From contig JABDJY010000426.1 of NCBI GenBank assembly GCA_013003285.1, positions 1 through 6,079 of the forward strand: a stretch of 6,079 nucleotides of DNA, in the 5' to 3' direction. The translations under genes were made by a program, and so were the position numbers. Source of the DNA: Alphaproteobacteria bacterium. GTDB taxonomy: Bacteria > Pseudomonadota > Alphaproteobacteria > UBA6615. Of this stretch, positions 1 to 6,058 are shown piece by piece. The notes below the pieces were generated by a model. The model was not told the origin of the DNA and did no database searches. It saw only the letters and a list, made by a program, of their open reading frames with translations. Position 1 is the first letter of the stretch, and each line of letters starts with the position of its first letter.

Positions 1-615
1 CACCCGGCCACCATTGGTATTGGCCCAAGCGAGCAGTTCGGCTGTATTCTGCAACGATGGCGGACTGGCCAGGCGCAGTTCAAAATCAAATTTCACCGCG
101 GCGTGGATCCACGAGGCCGCGACATTATTGCCATCGCCGCTCCACGCCACGACCTTGCCCACGATCGGCCCTTTAAGTTCTTCGAATGTCATCACATCGG
201 CCATGATCTGGCAGGGATGGGAATCGTTGGTCAGGCCGTTGATCACCGGCACGGTGGCGGCGTCGGCCATCTCGTGCAGATTCTCCGGCGCCGAGGTGCG
301 CAGCATTATGGCGTCGACATATTGCGACAGGACGCGGGCGGTATCGGCCACGGTCTCGCCGCGGCCCAACTGACTGCCACCCTGATCGAGCACCACCGCG
401 TTGCCGCCAAGCTGCTGGATCGCCACCTCGAAGGACACCCGGGTGCGTGTACTCGGCTTTTCGAAGACCATCGCCAGGGTCCGCCCCGGCAGCCGTGCCG
501 GTTTGGGGCCCGCCGATTTCGCCGCCGATTTCAGGGCAAGCGCCTGATCGAGGATGCCGCGCAGAGTGGCGGAATCCAGAACGTCCAAGTCAAGAAAATG
601 ACGAATGTCGGTCAT
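1..615 (-). CDS. argF: Ornithine carbamoyltransferase, partial (C-terminus outside window)
   Basis: Cytoplasmic enzyme that joins carbamoyl phosphate to ornithine to give citrulline in arginine synthesis. Translating the minus strand from the ATG at 613-615 gives 205 uninterrupted residues beginning MTDIRHFLDL. The carbamoyl-phosphate loop STRTR is at residues 55-59, followed by SFE. The HPCQ motif is at 133-136, and SGDGNNV at 159-165 begins the ornithine-binding domain. Family members are about 300-310 residues, so roughly the last third, including the ornithine-binding and HCLP motifs, lies beyond the window. The start is 10 bp after the argD stop, which indicates one transcript. No clear Shine-Dalgarno sequence precedes it, so translational coupling to argD is possible (inference). 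A catabolic arcB-type enzyme belongs to the same family, but the argD neighbour favours biosynthesis. Confidence 0.95.
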   Translation of the reverse strand, partial: MTDIRHFLDLDVLDSATLRGILDQALALKSAAKSAGPKPARLPGRTLAMVFEKPSTRTRVSFEVAIQQLGGNAVVLDQGGSQLGRGETVADTARVLSQYVDAIMLRTSAPENLHEMADAATVPVINGLTNDSHPCQIMADVMTFEELKGPIVGKVVAWSGDGNNVAASWIHAAVKFDFELRLASPPSLQNTAELLAWANTNGGRV

Positions 616-625
616 CGTCGCGCGA

Positions 626-1807
626 TCAACTCTGCGCTTCGAGGTCGGCGCAGGCGCTTTCCAAGGCGGCCAATATCACTTCCACCTCGGGCTCGCGGAT
701 GGTCAGCGGCGGTAATAGCCGCAAGACATTCTCACCGGCCACGACGGTCAGCAAGCCATGCTCGCGCGCCCGGTCACCCAGGGCGCCATTGGTGTGCGGA
801 TCGCTTACCACCATGCCCAGCATCAAGCCGCTGCCGCGCACGGAACTGATAATCCCCGGATGACGTTGCGCCAATGCGACCAGCCCGTCGCCGAGCAGTT
901 TTCCGATGCGCTCCACATCGGCCAGGAAGCCATCCTCCAACAGAATGTCGAGGGTGGCGTTGGCGGCCGCCATGGCCAGCGGGTTGCCGCCGAAGGTGCT
1001 GCCGTGGGTGCCCGGCGACATCGCCGCGGCGACGCGCTCGGTCGCTAATACCGCGCCGCACGGAAAGCCGCCGGCGATCCCCTTGGCGCAGGCCACGATG
1101 TCCGGCGTGATGCCGGCCCATTCATGGGCGAACATCTTGCCGGTGCGCCCGAAGCCGGTCTGCACCTCATCGAGCACCAGCAACACACCGAACTCGTCGG
1201 CGGTGGCCCGCAGCGCCTGAATATAGTCGTGATCTAAAGGACGAATACCGCCCTCACCCTGCAACGGTTCGGCGATAATCGCCGCGGTTTCCGGCCCGAT
1301 CGCCGCGCGTAGTTCGTTCAGATTATTCGGCGGGACGATATCGAACCCTTCGGCGGGTGGGCCGAAGCCGTCGAGATGCTTGGGATTCTGCGCCGCGCCC
1401 AGGGTCGCCAATGTGCGGCCATGGAACGAGCCTTCCAAGGTCACCGCGCGGAACCGCTCGGGCGCGCCGTGCACCGCCTGATATTTACGCGCGATTTTGA
1501 TCGCGCCTTCCATCGCCTCGGCGCCGGAATTGCAGAAGAAAGCGGCATCGGCGAATGACGCCGCGGCCACCCGCTCGGCAAAGCGGGTCTGCTCGGGAAT
1601 CTCGTAAAGGTTCGAGACATGCCATAGGCGCTGTACTTGGTCGGTCAGCGCCGCCACCAGCTTGGGATGGCTGTGCCCCACGGAGACAACCGCAATGCCG
1701 CCGGCGCCATCGAGATAGCGCTTGCCTTCGGTCGAAATTAAATAGGCGCCCTCGCCCCGTTCGAATGCGATGGGGATACGCCCGTAAGTCTGCATGACGG
1801 CGTTCAT
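626..1807 (-). CDS. argD: Acetylornithine aminotransferase (PLP-dependent, class III)
   Basis: Pyridoxal-phosphate enzyme that interconverts N-acetylglutamate semialdehyde and N2-acetylornithine, with glutamate as amino donor; some homologues also serve in lysine or succinylornithine pathways. The 393 residues match the usual family length. Visible motifs are NSGAEA around 93-98 (cofactor phosphate contact), SFHGRT at 127-132, and DEVQTGFGRTGK from 213, whose Asp binds the PLP ring nitrogen. The likely Schiff-base lysine is K242 in ACAKGIAGGFP, and GTHGSTFGGNP is at 267-276. The start MNAVMQTYGRIPIAFERGEG aligns with the typical N-terminus; M5 is an alternative, and neither has a strong ribosome binding site. 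The gene lies 10 bp upstream of argF and behind its own predicted promoter. One small oddity is Ala in KGIAGG where Gly is commoner. The argD role rests on the argF neighbour; astC is the main alternative. Confidence 0.94.
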   Translation of the reverse strand: MNAVMQTYGRIPIAFERGEGAYLISTEGKRYLDGAGGIAVVSVGHSHPKLVAALTDQVQRLWHVSNLYEIPEQTRFAERVAAASFADAAFFCNSGAEAMEGAIKIARKYQAVHGAPERFRAVTLEGSFHGRTLATLGAAQNPKHLDGFGPPAEGFDIVPPNNLNELRAAIGPETAAIIAEPLQGEGGIRPLDHDYIQALRATADEFGVLLVLDEVQTGFGRTGKMFAHEWAGITPDIVACAKGIAGGFPCGAVLATERVAAAMSPGTHGSTFGGNPLAMAAANATLDILLEDGFLADVERIGKLLGDGLVALAQRHPGIISSVRGSGLMLGMVVSDPHTNGALGDRAREHGLLTVVAGENVLRLLPPLTIREPEVEVILAALESACADLEAQS

Positions 1808-1831
1808 GAGCTGTCGTCCATGTTAGTTGGC

Positions 1832-1851
1832 GTTTCCGGGCCGGTTTCCGG
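1832..1851 (-). repeat. Tandem GTTTCCGG repeat and CCGG dyad in argD leader
   Basis: On the plus strand GTTTCCGG occurs at 1832-1839 and again at 1844-1851, a 12-nt period. The second copy is also part of CCGG-TTT-CCGG (1841-1851), which can fold back on itself. It lies between the predicted argD promoter and the argD start, about 25-45 nt before the ATG. It could be a protein-binding site or a leader structure, or chance in GC-rich DNA. It does not resemble an AT-rich ArgR box. Confidence 0.35.
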
Positions 1852-1872
1852 TTTACGCTGAAAAAGGCCGTG

Positions 1873-1901
1873 AATATCGGGAAAGGCTGCCGGGAAGTCA
1901 A
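1873..1901 (-). promoter_or_regulatory. Predicted sigma70-type promoter for argD-argF
   Basis: Read on the minus strand, TTGACT (complement of 1896-1901, 5 of 6 matches to TTGACA) is followed after 17 nt by GATATT (complement of 1873-1878, 4 of 6 matches to TATAAT). Transcription would start near 1866, giving a leader of about 60 nt before the argD ATG. The site is in the 113-bp gap after the permease stop, where no terminator is visible, so argD could also be reached by read-through from the permeases. Confidence 0.6.
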
Positions 1902-1920
1902 CGCCAGCGGAGGGTTTCGG

Positions 1921-2733
1921 CTAGCTCTTGAAGCGGAAGCCGATGGCGAAGAGGCGATAACTCAGCGCCGCCAACACGGTTATGCACACCAGGGTGACGA
2001 TCACGCCGGTCAGCGGATCGGTGTCGCCGCGCCCGGTGATGCCGAAGCGCACCCCGTCGACGATATAGAATATGGGGTTTGCCCGCGCCCAGGGTTGTAG
2101 CGCCACGGGCAATTGGTCGAGGGAGAAAAACACGCCCGACAGAAAAACAAAGGGCATGAAGATGAAGGTCTGCACGCCGGCCAGATAGTCCCATTTTGGC
2201 GCCCATAAGCCGGCGATCTGACTGAACAGAGCGATAATGAGGGCGCCCGAAGTGGCGAAGTAGGCCAGCGCGAGCGGTTGTGCCGGCACTTGTCCGCCCA
2301 GCGGCAAGAGCACTAGCCACACCACGGTGCCGACGATCAAAGCGCCGGTGACCGAGGACGCGGCATAGGCCAAGACCACTTCACCGGGGGTCAGCGGTGC
2401 GGTGGCGATATCGCCGAAGATCCCCTCGGTCTTATCATAGACCATGGAAAAGGCCGCCGATTCAAACGAACGTTCGAGGATCGCCACGGCGACCAGACCC
2501 GGAATGAGAAACTCCAGGAACGGCATGCCGAGCACGATTTTCCCCGTGGCGGCGACAACAAGCGCGAAAACGCCGGCAAACAGCAGCGCGCGAATCGCCG
2601 GTGCGGCCAAGGTGATACCCCAGATCTTGAACCCACGATGGACCTCGCGGCGATAGAAGGTCGCCATGCCACGGATGTTAACCGCGCCGAAACGGCGCGC
2701 CTGCGGCCGCTTTCGCCAGATCGCATCAGACAT
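1921..2733 (-). CDS. ABC-2 type transporter permease, second gene of tandem pair
   Basis: Inner-membrane subunit of an ABC-2 (YadH/DrrB/NodJ-like) exporter of unknown substrate. The 270 residues are the usual length for the family. A basic cytoplasmic N-terminus (about 1-40) is followed by roughly six hydrophobic segments near 42-62, 71-90, 117-145, 152-177, 185-205 and 241-264. Family-type signatures are the stretch around FLIPGLVAVAIL (75-86), FLSGVFFSLDQLP (197-209) and NPIFYIVDGVRFG (219-231). It is a paralogue of the upstream permease: the two align without gaps, with 23 identities over 58 positions in the central region (residues 78-135 here), and both end with a similar RLFA.G..xKS tail. 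M23 is a possible later start, but the strong GGAGG 7 nt before the chosen ATG decides for 2733. No ATP-binding subunit is in the window. Confidence 0.9.
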   Translation of the reverse strand: MSDAIWRKRPQARRFGAVNIRGMATFYRREVHRGFKIWGITLAAPAIRALLFAGVFALVVAATGKIVLGMPFLEFLIPGLVAVAILERSFESAAFSMVYDKTEGIFGDIATAPLTPGEVVLAYAASSVTGALIVGTVVWLVLLPLGGQVPAQPLALAYFATSGALIIALFSQIAGLWAPKWDYLAGVQTFIFMPFVFLSGVFFSLDQLPVALQPWARANPIFYIVDGVRFGITGRGDTDPLTGVIVTLVCITVLAALSYRLFAIGFRFKS

Positions 2734-2740
2734 GGGCTTG

Positions 2741-2745
2741 CCTCC
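2741..2745 (-). promoter_or_regulatory. Strong Shine-Dalgarno site of downstream permease
   Basis: CCTCC on the plus strand reads GGAGG on the minus strand, 7 nt before the ATG at 2731-2733. It sits in the 21-bp gap between the two permease genes. It is the clearest ribosome binding site of the minus-strand block and fixes the start of the second permease. Confidence 0.8.
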
Positions 2746-2754
2746 GGCGATCCA

Positions 2755-3573
2755 TCAGCTTTTCAACTTGTAGCCGGTCGCGAACAGCCGGTAGACCGTT
2801 GCGAACAGTATCGCGTTGATCACGATCATGACCGTCGCGCTCAACCACACGGCGCTGTCGATCTGGTCGATGAACCCATAGCGGAACCCGTCGATGGCGT
2901 AGAAAAACGGGTTGAAGCGCGCCACATCCTGCCACCCTTCGGGCAGACGAGCGATGGAATAGAAGGTCCCCGACAGGAACGATAACGGCACAATGACGAA
3001 GTTGGTCATAGCGGCGATATGGTCGAACTTGACCGCCCAGATACCGCCGATCATCCCCAGTAGCGACAGCATCGTTGAGGCCGCGACGGCGTGAAATACG
3101 ATGGCAATCGGGTGGTGGATTTGCAGATCGACGAACAGCCACAAGGCGGTACCGGTGGCCAGCCCCACCAACATGCCGCGCGTCACCCCGCCGGCCACAT
3201 AGGCGAGGGTCAGCTCGGCCGCGTTCAGGGGCGGCATCAGAACATCAATGATATTGCCTTGGATCTTCGAAACCAAAATCGAGGATGACGTGTTGGCGAA
3301 CGAGTTCTGCAGGATCGACATCATGACCAGACCGGGCGCCAGGAAAACGGCGAAGGACAGATCGCCGACCGCGCGGGCATCGCCGCCCAGCGCGACATTG
3401 AAAATAACGAAAAACAACAGCGTGGTGACCACCGGCGCGGCGAGGGTCTGGGTACCCACCTTGTAGAACCGCCGGACCTCGCGAACATACAAGGTCCACA
3501 GGCCGCGCCAGTTCACCACGCCGATCGGACGTGGTGACGGTGGCGGCAAGGTGCCTCGCAACAGGTCGGTCAT
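2755..3573 (-). CDS. ABC-2 type transporter permease, first gene of tandem pair
   Basis: Integral inner-membrane permease of the ABC-2 family, 272 residues, substrate unknown. The frame stays open upstream to 4218, but that part is antisense to recX and is not membrane-like. The ATG at 3571-3573 (MTDLLRGTLPPPSPRP) gives the family's normal length and aligns with its neighbour. About six hydrophobic segments lie near 42-62, 72-92, 120-147, 156-180, 188-207 and 241-262. Motifs shared with the second permease include PGLV at 80-83, LSGTFYSIARLP (200-211), NPFFYAIDGFRYG (221-233) and the C-terminus RLFATGYKLKS. The genes are 21 bp apart and probably co-transcribed, and the proteins probably form a heterodimeric membrane domain (inference). 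The ATPase must be encoded elsewhere. The ribosome binding site is weak (a GAAAG-like stretch). Confidence 0.9.
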   Translation of the reverse strand: MTDLLRGTLPPPSPRPIGVVNWRGLWTLYVREVRRFYKVGTQTLAAPVVTTLLFFVIFNVALGGDARAVGDLSFAVFLAPGLVMMSILQNSFANTSSSILVSKIQGNIIDVLMPPLNAAELTLAYVAGGVTRGMLVGLATGTALWLFVDLQIHHPIAIVFHAVAASTMLSLLGMIGGIWAVKFDHIAAMTNFVIVPLSFLSGTFYSIARLPEGWQDVARFNPFFYAIDGFRYGFIDQIDSAVWLSATVMIVINAILFATVYRLFATGYKLKS

Positions 3574-3620
3574 AAATTCGCGCTTTCGGTGGCCGGGCGT
3601 GGAACTTATGGAGCGCGGCG

Positions 3621-3645
3621 GCGACACGCAACCATGGTTGGTCGC
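3621..3645. repeat. Nested inverted repeat in the permease/recX divergent region
   Basis: CAACCATGGTTG at 3629-3640 is a perfect 12-bp palindrome. It is flanked by an outer pair, GCGAC (3621-3625) and GTCGC (3641-3645), offset by a 3-nt asymmetry. It lies in the 122-bp region between the two divergent starts and overlaps the possible -35 element of recX, where an operator would be expected. It does not match the alphaproteobacterial LexA pattern (GTTC-N7-GTTC). Binding by any regulator is inference. Confidence 0.4.
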
Positions 3646-3665
3646 TCTGATTGATCGTATATAAG
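3638..3665 (+). promoter_or_regulatory. Possible recX promoter
   Basis: TTGGTC (3638-3643) and TATAAG (3660-3665) are separated by 16 nt. The predicted transcript start near 3671 lies between the TTG at 3651 and the ATG at 3696, which supports the ATG as the translation start. The -35 element is a weak match. Confidence 0.4.
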
Positions 3666-3695
3666 ACGCGCGACCCCAGCGATGATCAGCGGCCC

Positions 3696-4280
3696 ATGCC
3701 AGCAGACGACAACGACCGGAATAAACGGCGCAAACCCAAGCCCGCCACCGCGGCACGGCTGGAAAAGGCGGCGCTGGCCCATATCGACCGCTATGCCACA
3801 TCGGCGGCCAACTTACGCAACGTGCTGATGCGCCGGGTCGAGCGCTCGGTCCGGCTGCACAATACCGACCGAGACGAAGCCGGCGAATGGGTCGATGCGA
3901 TAGTCGCCAAACTGCTCGACCGCCAATTGCTCGACGACACCGCCTACGCCCAAGGGCGGGCCCGAAGCCTGCATCGGTCCGGCGCGTCGCGGCGCAAGAT
4001 CGCCGGTATGTTGCAACAAAAAGGCGTCGGCCAAAATGATGTGTCGGCGGCGCTGGCCAATATCGCAGCCGAATACGCCGATGCGGAAATGGCGGCTGCC
4101 TGCCGCTATGCACGGCGCCGGCGGCTCGGCCCCTACCGGTTGCCCGAGGTCCGCGAAGAGCGCCAGCAGCGTGATCTGGCCACACTGGCCCGCGCAGGTT
4201 TCGGCTATGACACGGCACGCCGCGTGATCGATGCGCCGTCGGCGGAAGAGCTCGAAGACGACGCGCTCACCCTAAGCTAA
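3696..4280 (+). CDS. recX: RecX family regulatory protein
   Basis: RecX proteins bind RecA filaments and limit RecA recombinase and coprotease activity; the protein is cytoplasmic. From the ATG at 3696 it has 194 residues. The N-terminal 20 or so are hydrophilic and Lys/Arg-rich, and the rest is mostly helical. Recognisable three-helix repeat features are LEKAALAHIDRYATSAANLRNVLMRR (split here as LEKAALAHIDRY and SAANLRNVLMRR), then VAKLLDRQLLDDTAYAQGRA and SRRKIAGMLQQKGV, which match RecX repeats. The third repeat, holding YARRRRLGPYR, is more divergent. A TTG at 3651 would add 15 residues but lies upstream of the likely transcript start. Neither start has a clear Shine-Dalgarno sequence. 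recA is not adjacent. Transcription diverges from the permeases and converges on mscS with a 6-bp gap. Confidence 0.85.
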   Translation: MPADDNDRNKRRKPKPATAARLEKAALAHIDRYATSAANLRNVLMRRVERSVRLHNTDRDEAGEWVDAIVAKLLDRQLLDDTAYAQGRARSLHRSGASRRKIAGMLQQKGVGQNDVSAALANIAAEYADAEMAAACRYARRRRLGPYRLPEVREERQQRDLATLARAGFGYDTARRVIDAPSAEELEDDALTLS

Positions 4281-4291
4281 AGCGCGCTAGG
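4271..4291. repeat. Small hairpin across the recX and mscS stop codons
   Basis: CCT-A-AGC at 4271-4277 can pair with GCT-AGG at 4286-4291, with one bulged A and an 8-nt loop. It spans the recX TAA (4278-4280) and the mscS stop (4287-4289). It might act as a weak bidirectional terminator, but no T-run follows on either strand, so this is uncertain. Confidence 0.25.
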
Positions 4292-5495
4292 CACCGTCAC
4301 CATCGGCAGGCGCCTCGGCGACCGATCCGGACGATTCGACGATTGCCGCCGCCGCCGTCGGGCCCCGGTCGACCGGCGGTTGAAAAATTTCCGGCGGGTC
4401 GCCGGGATAGGCTTCCACATAGATCGAGGTGCTGGGGAAGGCGAAGTCGCTCTTGGCTTCCGCGACAATTTCCTTAACCCGATAAGCCAAGCGCTCTTTC
4501 GCCGCCAACCATTCGCCCCACACCGTGGTCTTGGTGAAGCAGTACACCATGATGTCGATGCTGCTATCGCCGAAACTGTCGATACGCACGAAAGTCGAGA
4601 CCTCGGGCGGTTTGGCGAAGTCATCGCCGTTCAGAATATAGGCTTCGATCTCGTCGCGGATGAAGCGCAGCTGATCGACGCTGGTGCCGTAGATAACGCC
4701 AATTTTCCAATAGATGCGCCGATGGGTCATCTGCGCGAAATTGATCACCGCATTATCGGCGAGCGCGGTATTAGGAACCTGCACCTGGGCCTTATCGAAC
4801 TGGCGCACGGCGGTGGAGCGAAATCCGATGGCCTCGACGGTACCTTCGACCACACCGTCGACGCGTATCCAGTCGCCCACCTGGAACCGCCGTTCGGCCA
4901 ACACCAATACGCCCGATAGCAGGTTCCTCAAAAGATCCTGGGCAGCCAGGGCACCGGCCAGCCCAAACAGGCCAAGCCCGGCGAGGATGGGGCCGATCTC
5001 AATACCCCACACATCGAGGATTGCGGCGGCGCCAATAAACATGAACAGGATTTTGATCGCCTTGACGAACCAGGAGATCATGGTGTCGGAGAATAAATCC
5101 TTGAGCCGGCCGAGCAATAAACTCAAAGGCTCGACCACGGATATGACGCCCCAGAACAAGGTCAGGGTCACCAGCGAACGGGTGAGCTTGGCCGCGATAA
5201 TGTCGAAACTACCGTCGAGTTGCAGAACTTCGGTGGCGATAAAAAATCCGAACACGATGGGGACGAACCGTAGCGGCTTTTCCAGCGCATCGATGGTCTG
5301 GTCATCGATATCAGTCGTGGTTTTTTTGGTCAGTCGTTTGAGCCAGGCAATCACGAACCGGGCGAACAGCCGGCGAATCACCAAGAACATTGCGAATACA
5401 CCGACACCGACGACGATACGGCCGAAATTGGTGCCGAACGCCGCGTTGTTCCACACATCGACGACGATGGCCCAAAATTCAATCAAGGATTCCAT
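4287..5495 (-). CDS. MscS-family small-conductance mechanosensitive channel
   Basis: Inner-membrane channel that opens under membrane tension and releases solutes on osmotic downshock (family knowledge). The 402 residues include about five hydrophobic segments (near 23-40, 76-92, 105-128, 144-163 and 165-200), more than the three of E. coli MscS and closer to the YnaI/YbdG type. The pore-lining helix is GPILAGLGLFGLAGALAAQD (168-187), followed by LLRNLLSGVLVL. The beta domain follows with FQVGDWIRVDGVVEGTVEAI (204-223) and VPNTALADNAVINF (240-253), the MscS signature. The C-terminal domain ends near FPSTSIYVEAYP (353-364), and a tail of about 35 residues rich in Pro, Ala and acidic residues is probably disordered. 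A G-rich stretch (AGGCGGG, complement of 5503-5509) precedes the ATG as a moderate ribosome binding site. The start is divergent from csp across 339 bp. Confidence 0.92.
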   Translation of the reverse strand: MESLIEFWAIVVDVWNNAAFGTNFGRIVVGVGVFAMFLVIRRLFARFVIAWLKRLTKKTTTDIDDQTIDALEKPLRFVPIVFGFFIATEVLQLDGSFDIIAAKLTRSLVTLTLFWGVISVVEPLSLLLGRLKDLFSDTMISWFVKAIKILFMFIGAAAILDVWGIEIGPILAGLGLFGLAGALAAQDLLRNLLSGVLVLAERRFQVGDWIRVDGVVEGTVEAIGFRSTAVRQFDKAQVQVPNTALADNAVINFAQMTHRRIYWKIGVIYGTSVDQLRFIRDEIEAYILNGDDFAKPPEVSTFVRIDSFGDSSIDIMVYCFTKTTVWGEWLAAKERLAYRVKEIVAEAKSDFAFPSTSIYVEAYPGDPPEIFQPPVDRGPTAAAAIVESSGSVAEAPADGDGA

Positions 5496-5660
5496 GTAAC
5501 GACCCGCCTAACGCCAGGTTTGTTTATCGGCACGCGGTCTCCCGCTACCCCACGCGCACGTTTATCAAACGCCAGCCAATAGTAAAAGGCGGCCGCGATC
5601 TCAATTCAGCGGCGGACATCCGGCAACGCTAATCATTGCCCAACTGTGACTAAACCCGCA

Positions 5661-5688
5661 TTGACTTCTTCGAAGCGTCCATTACATA
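5661..5688 (+). promoter_or_regulatory. Predicted csp promoter
   Basis: TTGACT at 5661-5666 (5 of 6 matches to the -35 consensus) is followed after 16 nt by TACATA at 5683-5688, a weak -10. Transcription would begin around 5695, giving a leader of about 140 nt, like the long leaders known for cspA genes. The spacer contains the palindrome CTTCGAAG (5668-5675), which may be an operator or chance. A TTGAAT at 5721 has no good -10 partner and was ranked lower. Confidence 0.5.
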
Positions 5689-5752
5689 TCGCCCTGCGTG
5701 ATGCATTTGTTTAGTGTTACTTGAATAGCTGGCAAGCCGATTAGCTTAGTTA

Positions 5753-5800
5753 CCCCCGACAATGTGAACGTAATCCATCCGCGCCGTCACATTAGAGGGG
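5753..5800 (+). promoter_or_regulatory. Stem-loop in the csp mRNA leader
   Basis: AATGTGA (5761-5767) pairs perfectly with TCACATT (5787-5793). The stem is extended inward by CG/CG past a bulged A (5769-5770 with 5785-5786) and outward, across an internal loop, by CCCC (5753-5756) with GGGG (5797-5800). The apical loop is 14 nt. It ends 21 nt before the ribosome binding site and is not followed by T residues, so it is not a terminator. By analogy with cspA leaders it could influence mRNA stability or temperature-dependent translation (inference). Confidence 0.55.
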
Positions 5801-5821
5801 CACGGAATCAACACTCCTGTT

Positions 5822-5827
5822 AGAGGA
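5822..5827 (+). promoter_or_regulatory. csp ribosome binding site
   Basis: AGAGGA lies 7 nt before the ATG at 5835 and confirms the csp start. TCCT at 5815-5818 can pair with AGGA at 5824-5827 over a 5-nt loop, so the site could be partly masked in a short hairpin. Confidence 0.75.
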
Positions 5828-5834
5828 AAAGACT

Positions 5835-6044
5835 ATGACAACTGGTACAGTAAAGTGGTTCGACCCAGCCAAGGGTTACGGATTTATCGAGCCGGAAGAT
5901 GGCTCCAAGGACGCTTTCGTCCACATTTCGGCCGTCGAACGCGCTGGATTAAGTTCACTCACCGAGGGGCAGAAGGTCAACTTCGAGCTTCAGCCGGGAC
6001 AGAACGGCAAGACCTCCGCCGAGAACCTGTCTATCGTCGAATAA
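5835..6044 (+). CDS. Cold-shock protein (CspA family, single CSD domain)
   Basis: Small cytoplasmic beta-barrel protein that binds single-stranded RNA and DNA and can act as an RNA chaperone. Its 69 residues are one complete cold-shock domain. VKWF is at 6-9, the RNP1 motif KGYGFI at 13-18 and the RNP2-like DAFVHIS at 26-32. The central AVERAGLSSLTEGQKVNFEL is typical of alphaproteobacterial CspA proteins. Residue 10 is Asp where Asn is usual. The start is fixed by AGAGGA 7 nt upstream. The first codons (ACA ACT GGT ACA GTA) are less G/C-rich than in the neighbouring genes, as is common in highly expressed small genes. A long structured leader suggests post-transcriptional control. Not every family member is cold-inducible, so the paralogue (cspA, cspC or other) is not assigned. 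Confidence 0.95.
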   Translation: MTTGTVKWFDPAKGYGFIEPEDGSKDAFVHISAVERAGLSSLTEGQKVNFELQPGQNGKTSAENLSIVE

Positions 6045-6058
6045 CGATGCAAGGCGCC

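Larger units (their letters stand above)
5496..5834. other. 339-bp intergenic region between mscS and csp
   Basis: No convincing gene lies here; open frames reaching in from 5390 are antisense to mscS. The base composition is more AT-rich to the right of about 5600. The left part (5522-5570) has GTTTATC twice (5522-5528 and 5560-5566), and CACGCG also recurs. A hairpin, GGCAA (5622-5626) with TTGCC (5636-5640), sits in the middle without a T-run. The right part holds the csp promoter and structured leader, described separately. I could not fix an mscS promoter: minus-strand -10-like boxes exist around 5562-5582, but none has a properly spaced -35. Confidence 0.7.

Noticed and set aside
103..849. 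248-residue plus-strand open frame
   Set aside because: It is antisense to argF and argD, which have clear family motifs; its Arg/His-rich composition is typical of a shadow frame in GC-rich DNA.
3651..3695. TTG start for recX adding 15 residues
   Set aside because: It has no ribosome binding site, and it lies upstream of the predicted transcript start near 3671. The ATG at 3696 fits better.
3574..3695. LexA box in front of recX
   Set aside because: No GTTC-N7-GTTC or GAAC-N7-GAAC was found; a single GAAC at 3602-3605 has no partner.
3574..4218. In-frame upstream extension of the first permease to a 487-residue protein
   Set aside because: The extension is antisense to recX, is Arg/Pro-rich without family likeness, and the ATG at 3573 gives the normal family length.
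4714..5499. 261-residue plus-strand open frame
   Set aside because: It is antisense to mscS, is low-complexity Ser/Asn/Thr-rich, and has no recognisable domain or ribosome binding site.
5622..5640. GGCAA/TTGCC hairpin as a terminator
   Set aside because: There is no T-run on either strand, and no gene ends toward it.
5763..5791. CRP-like TGTGA...TCACA pair upstream of csp
   Set aside because: The half-sites are 19 nt apart instead of 6, so an RNA stem is the better explanation.
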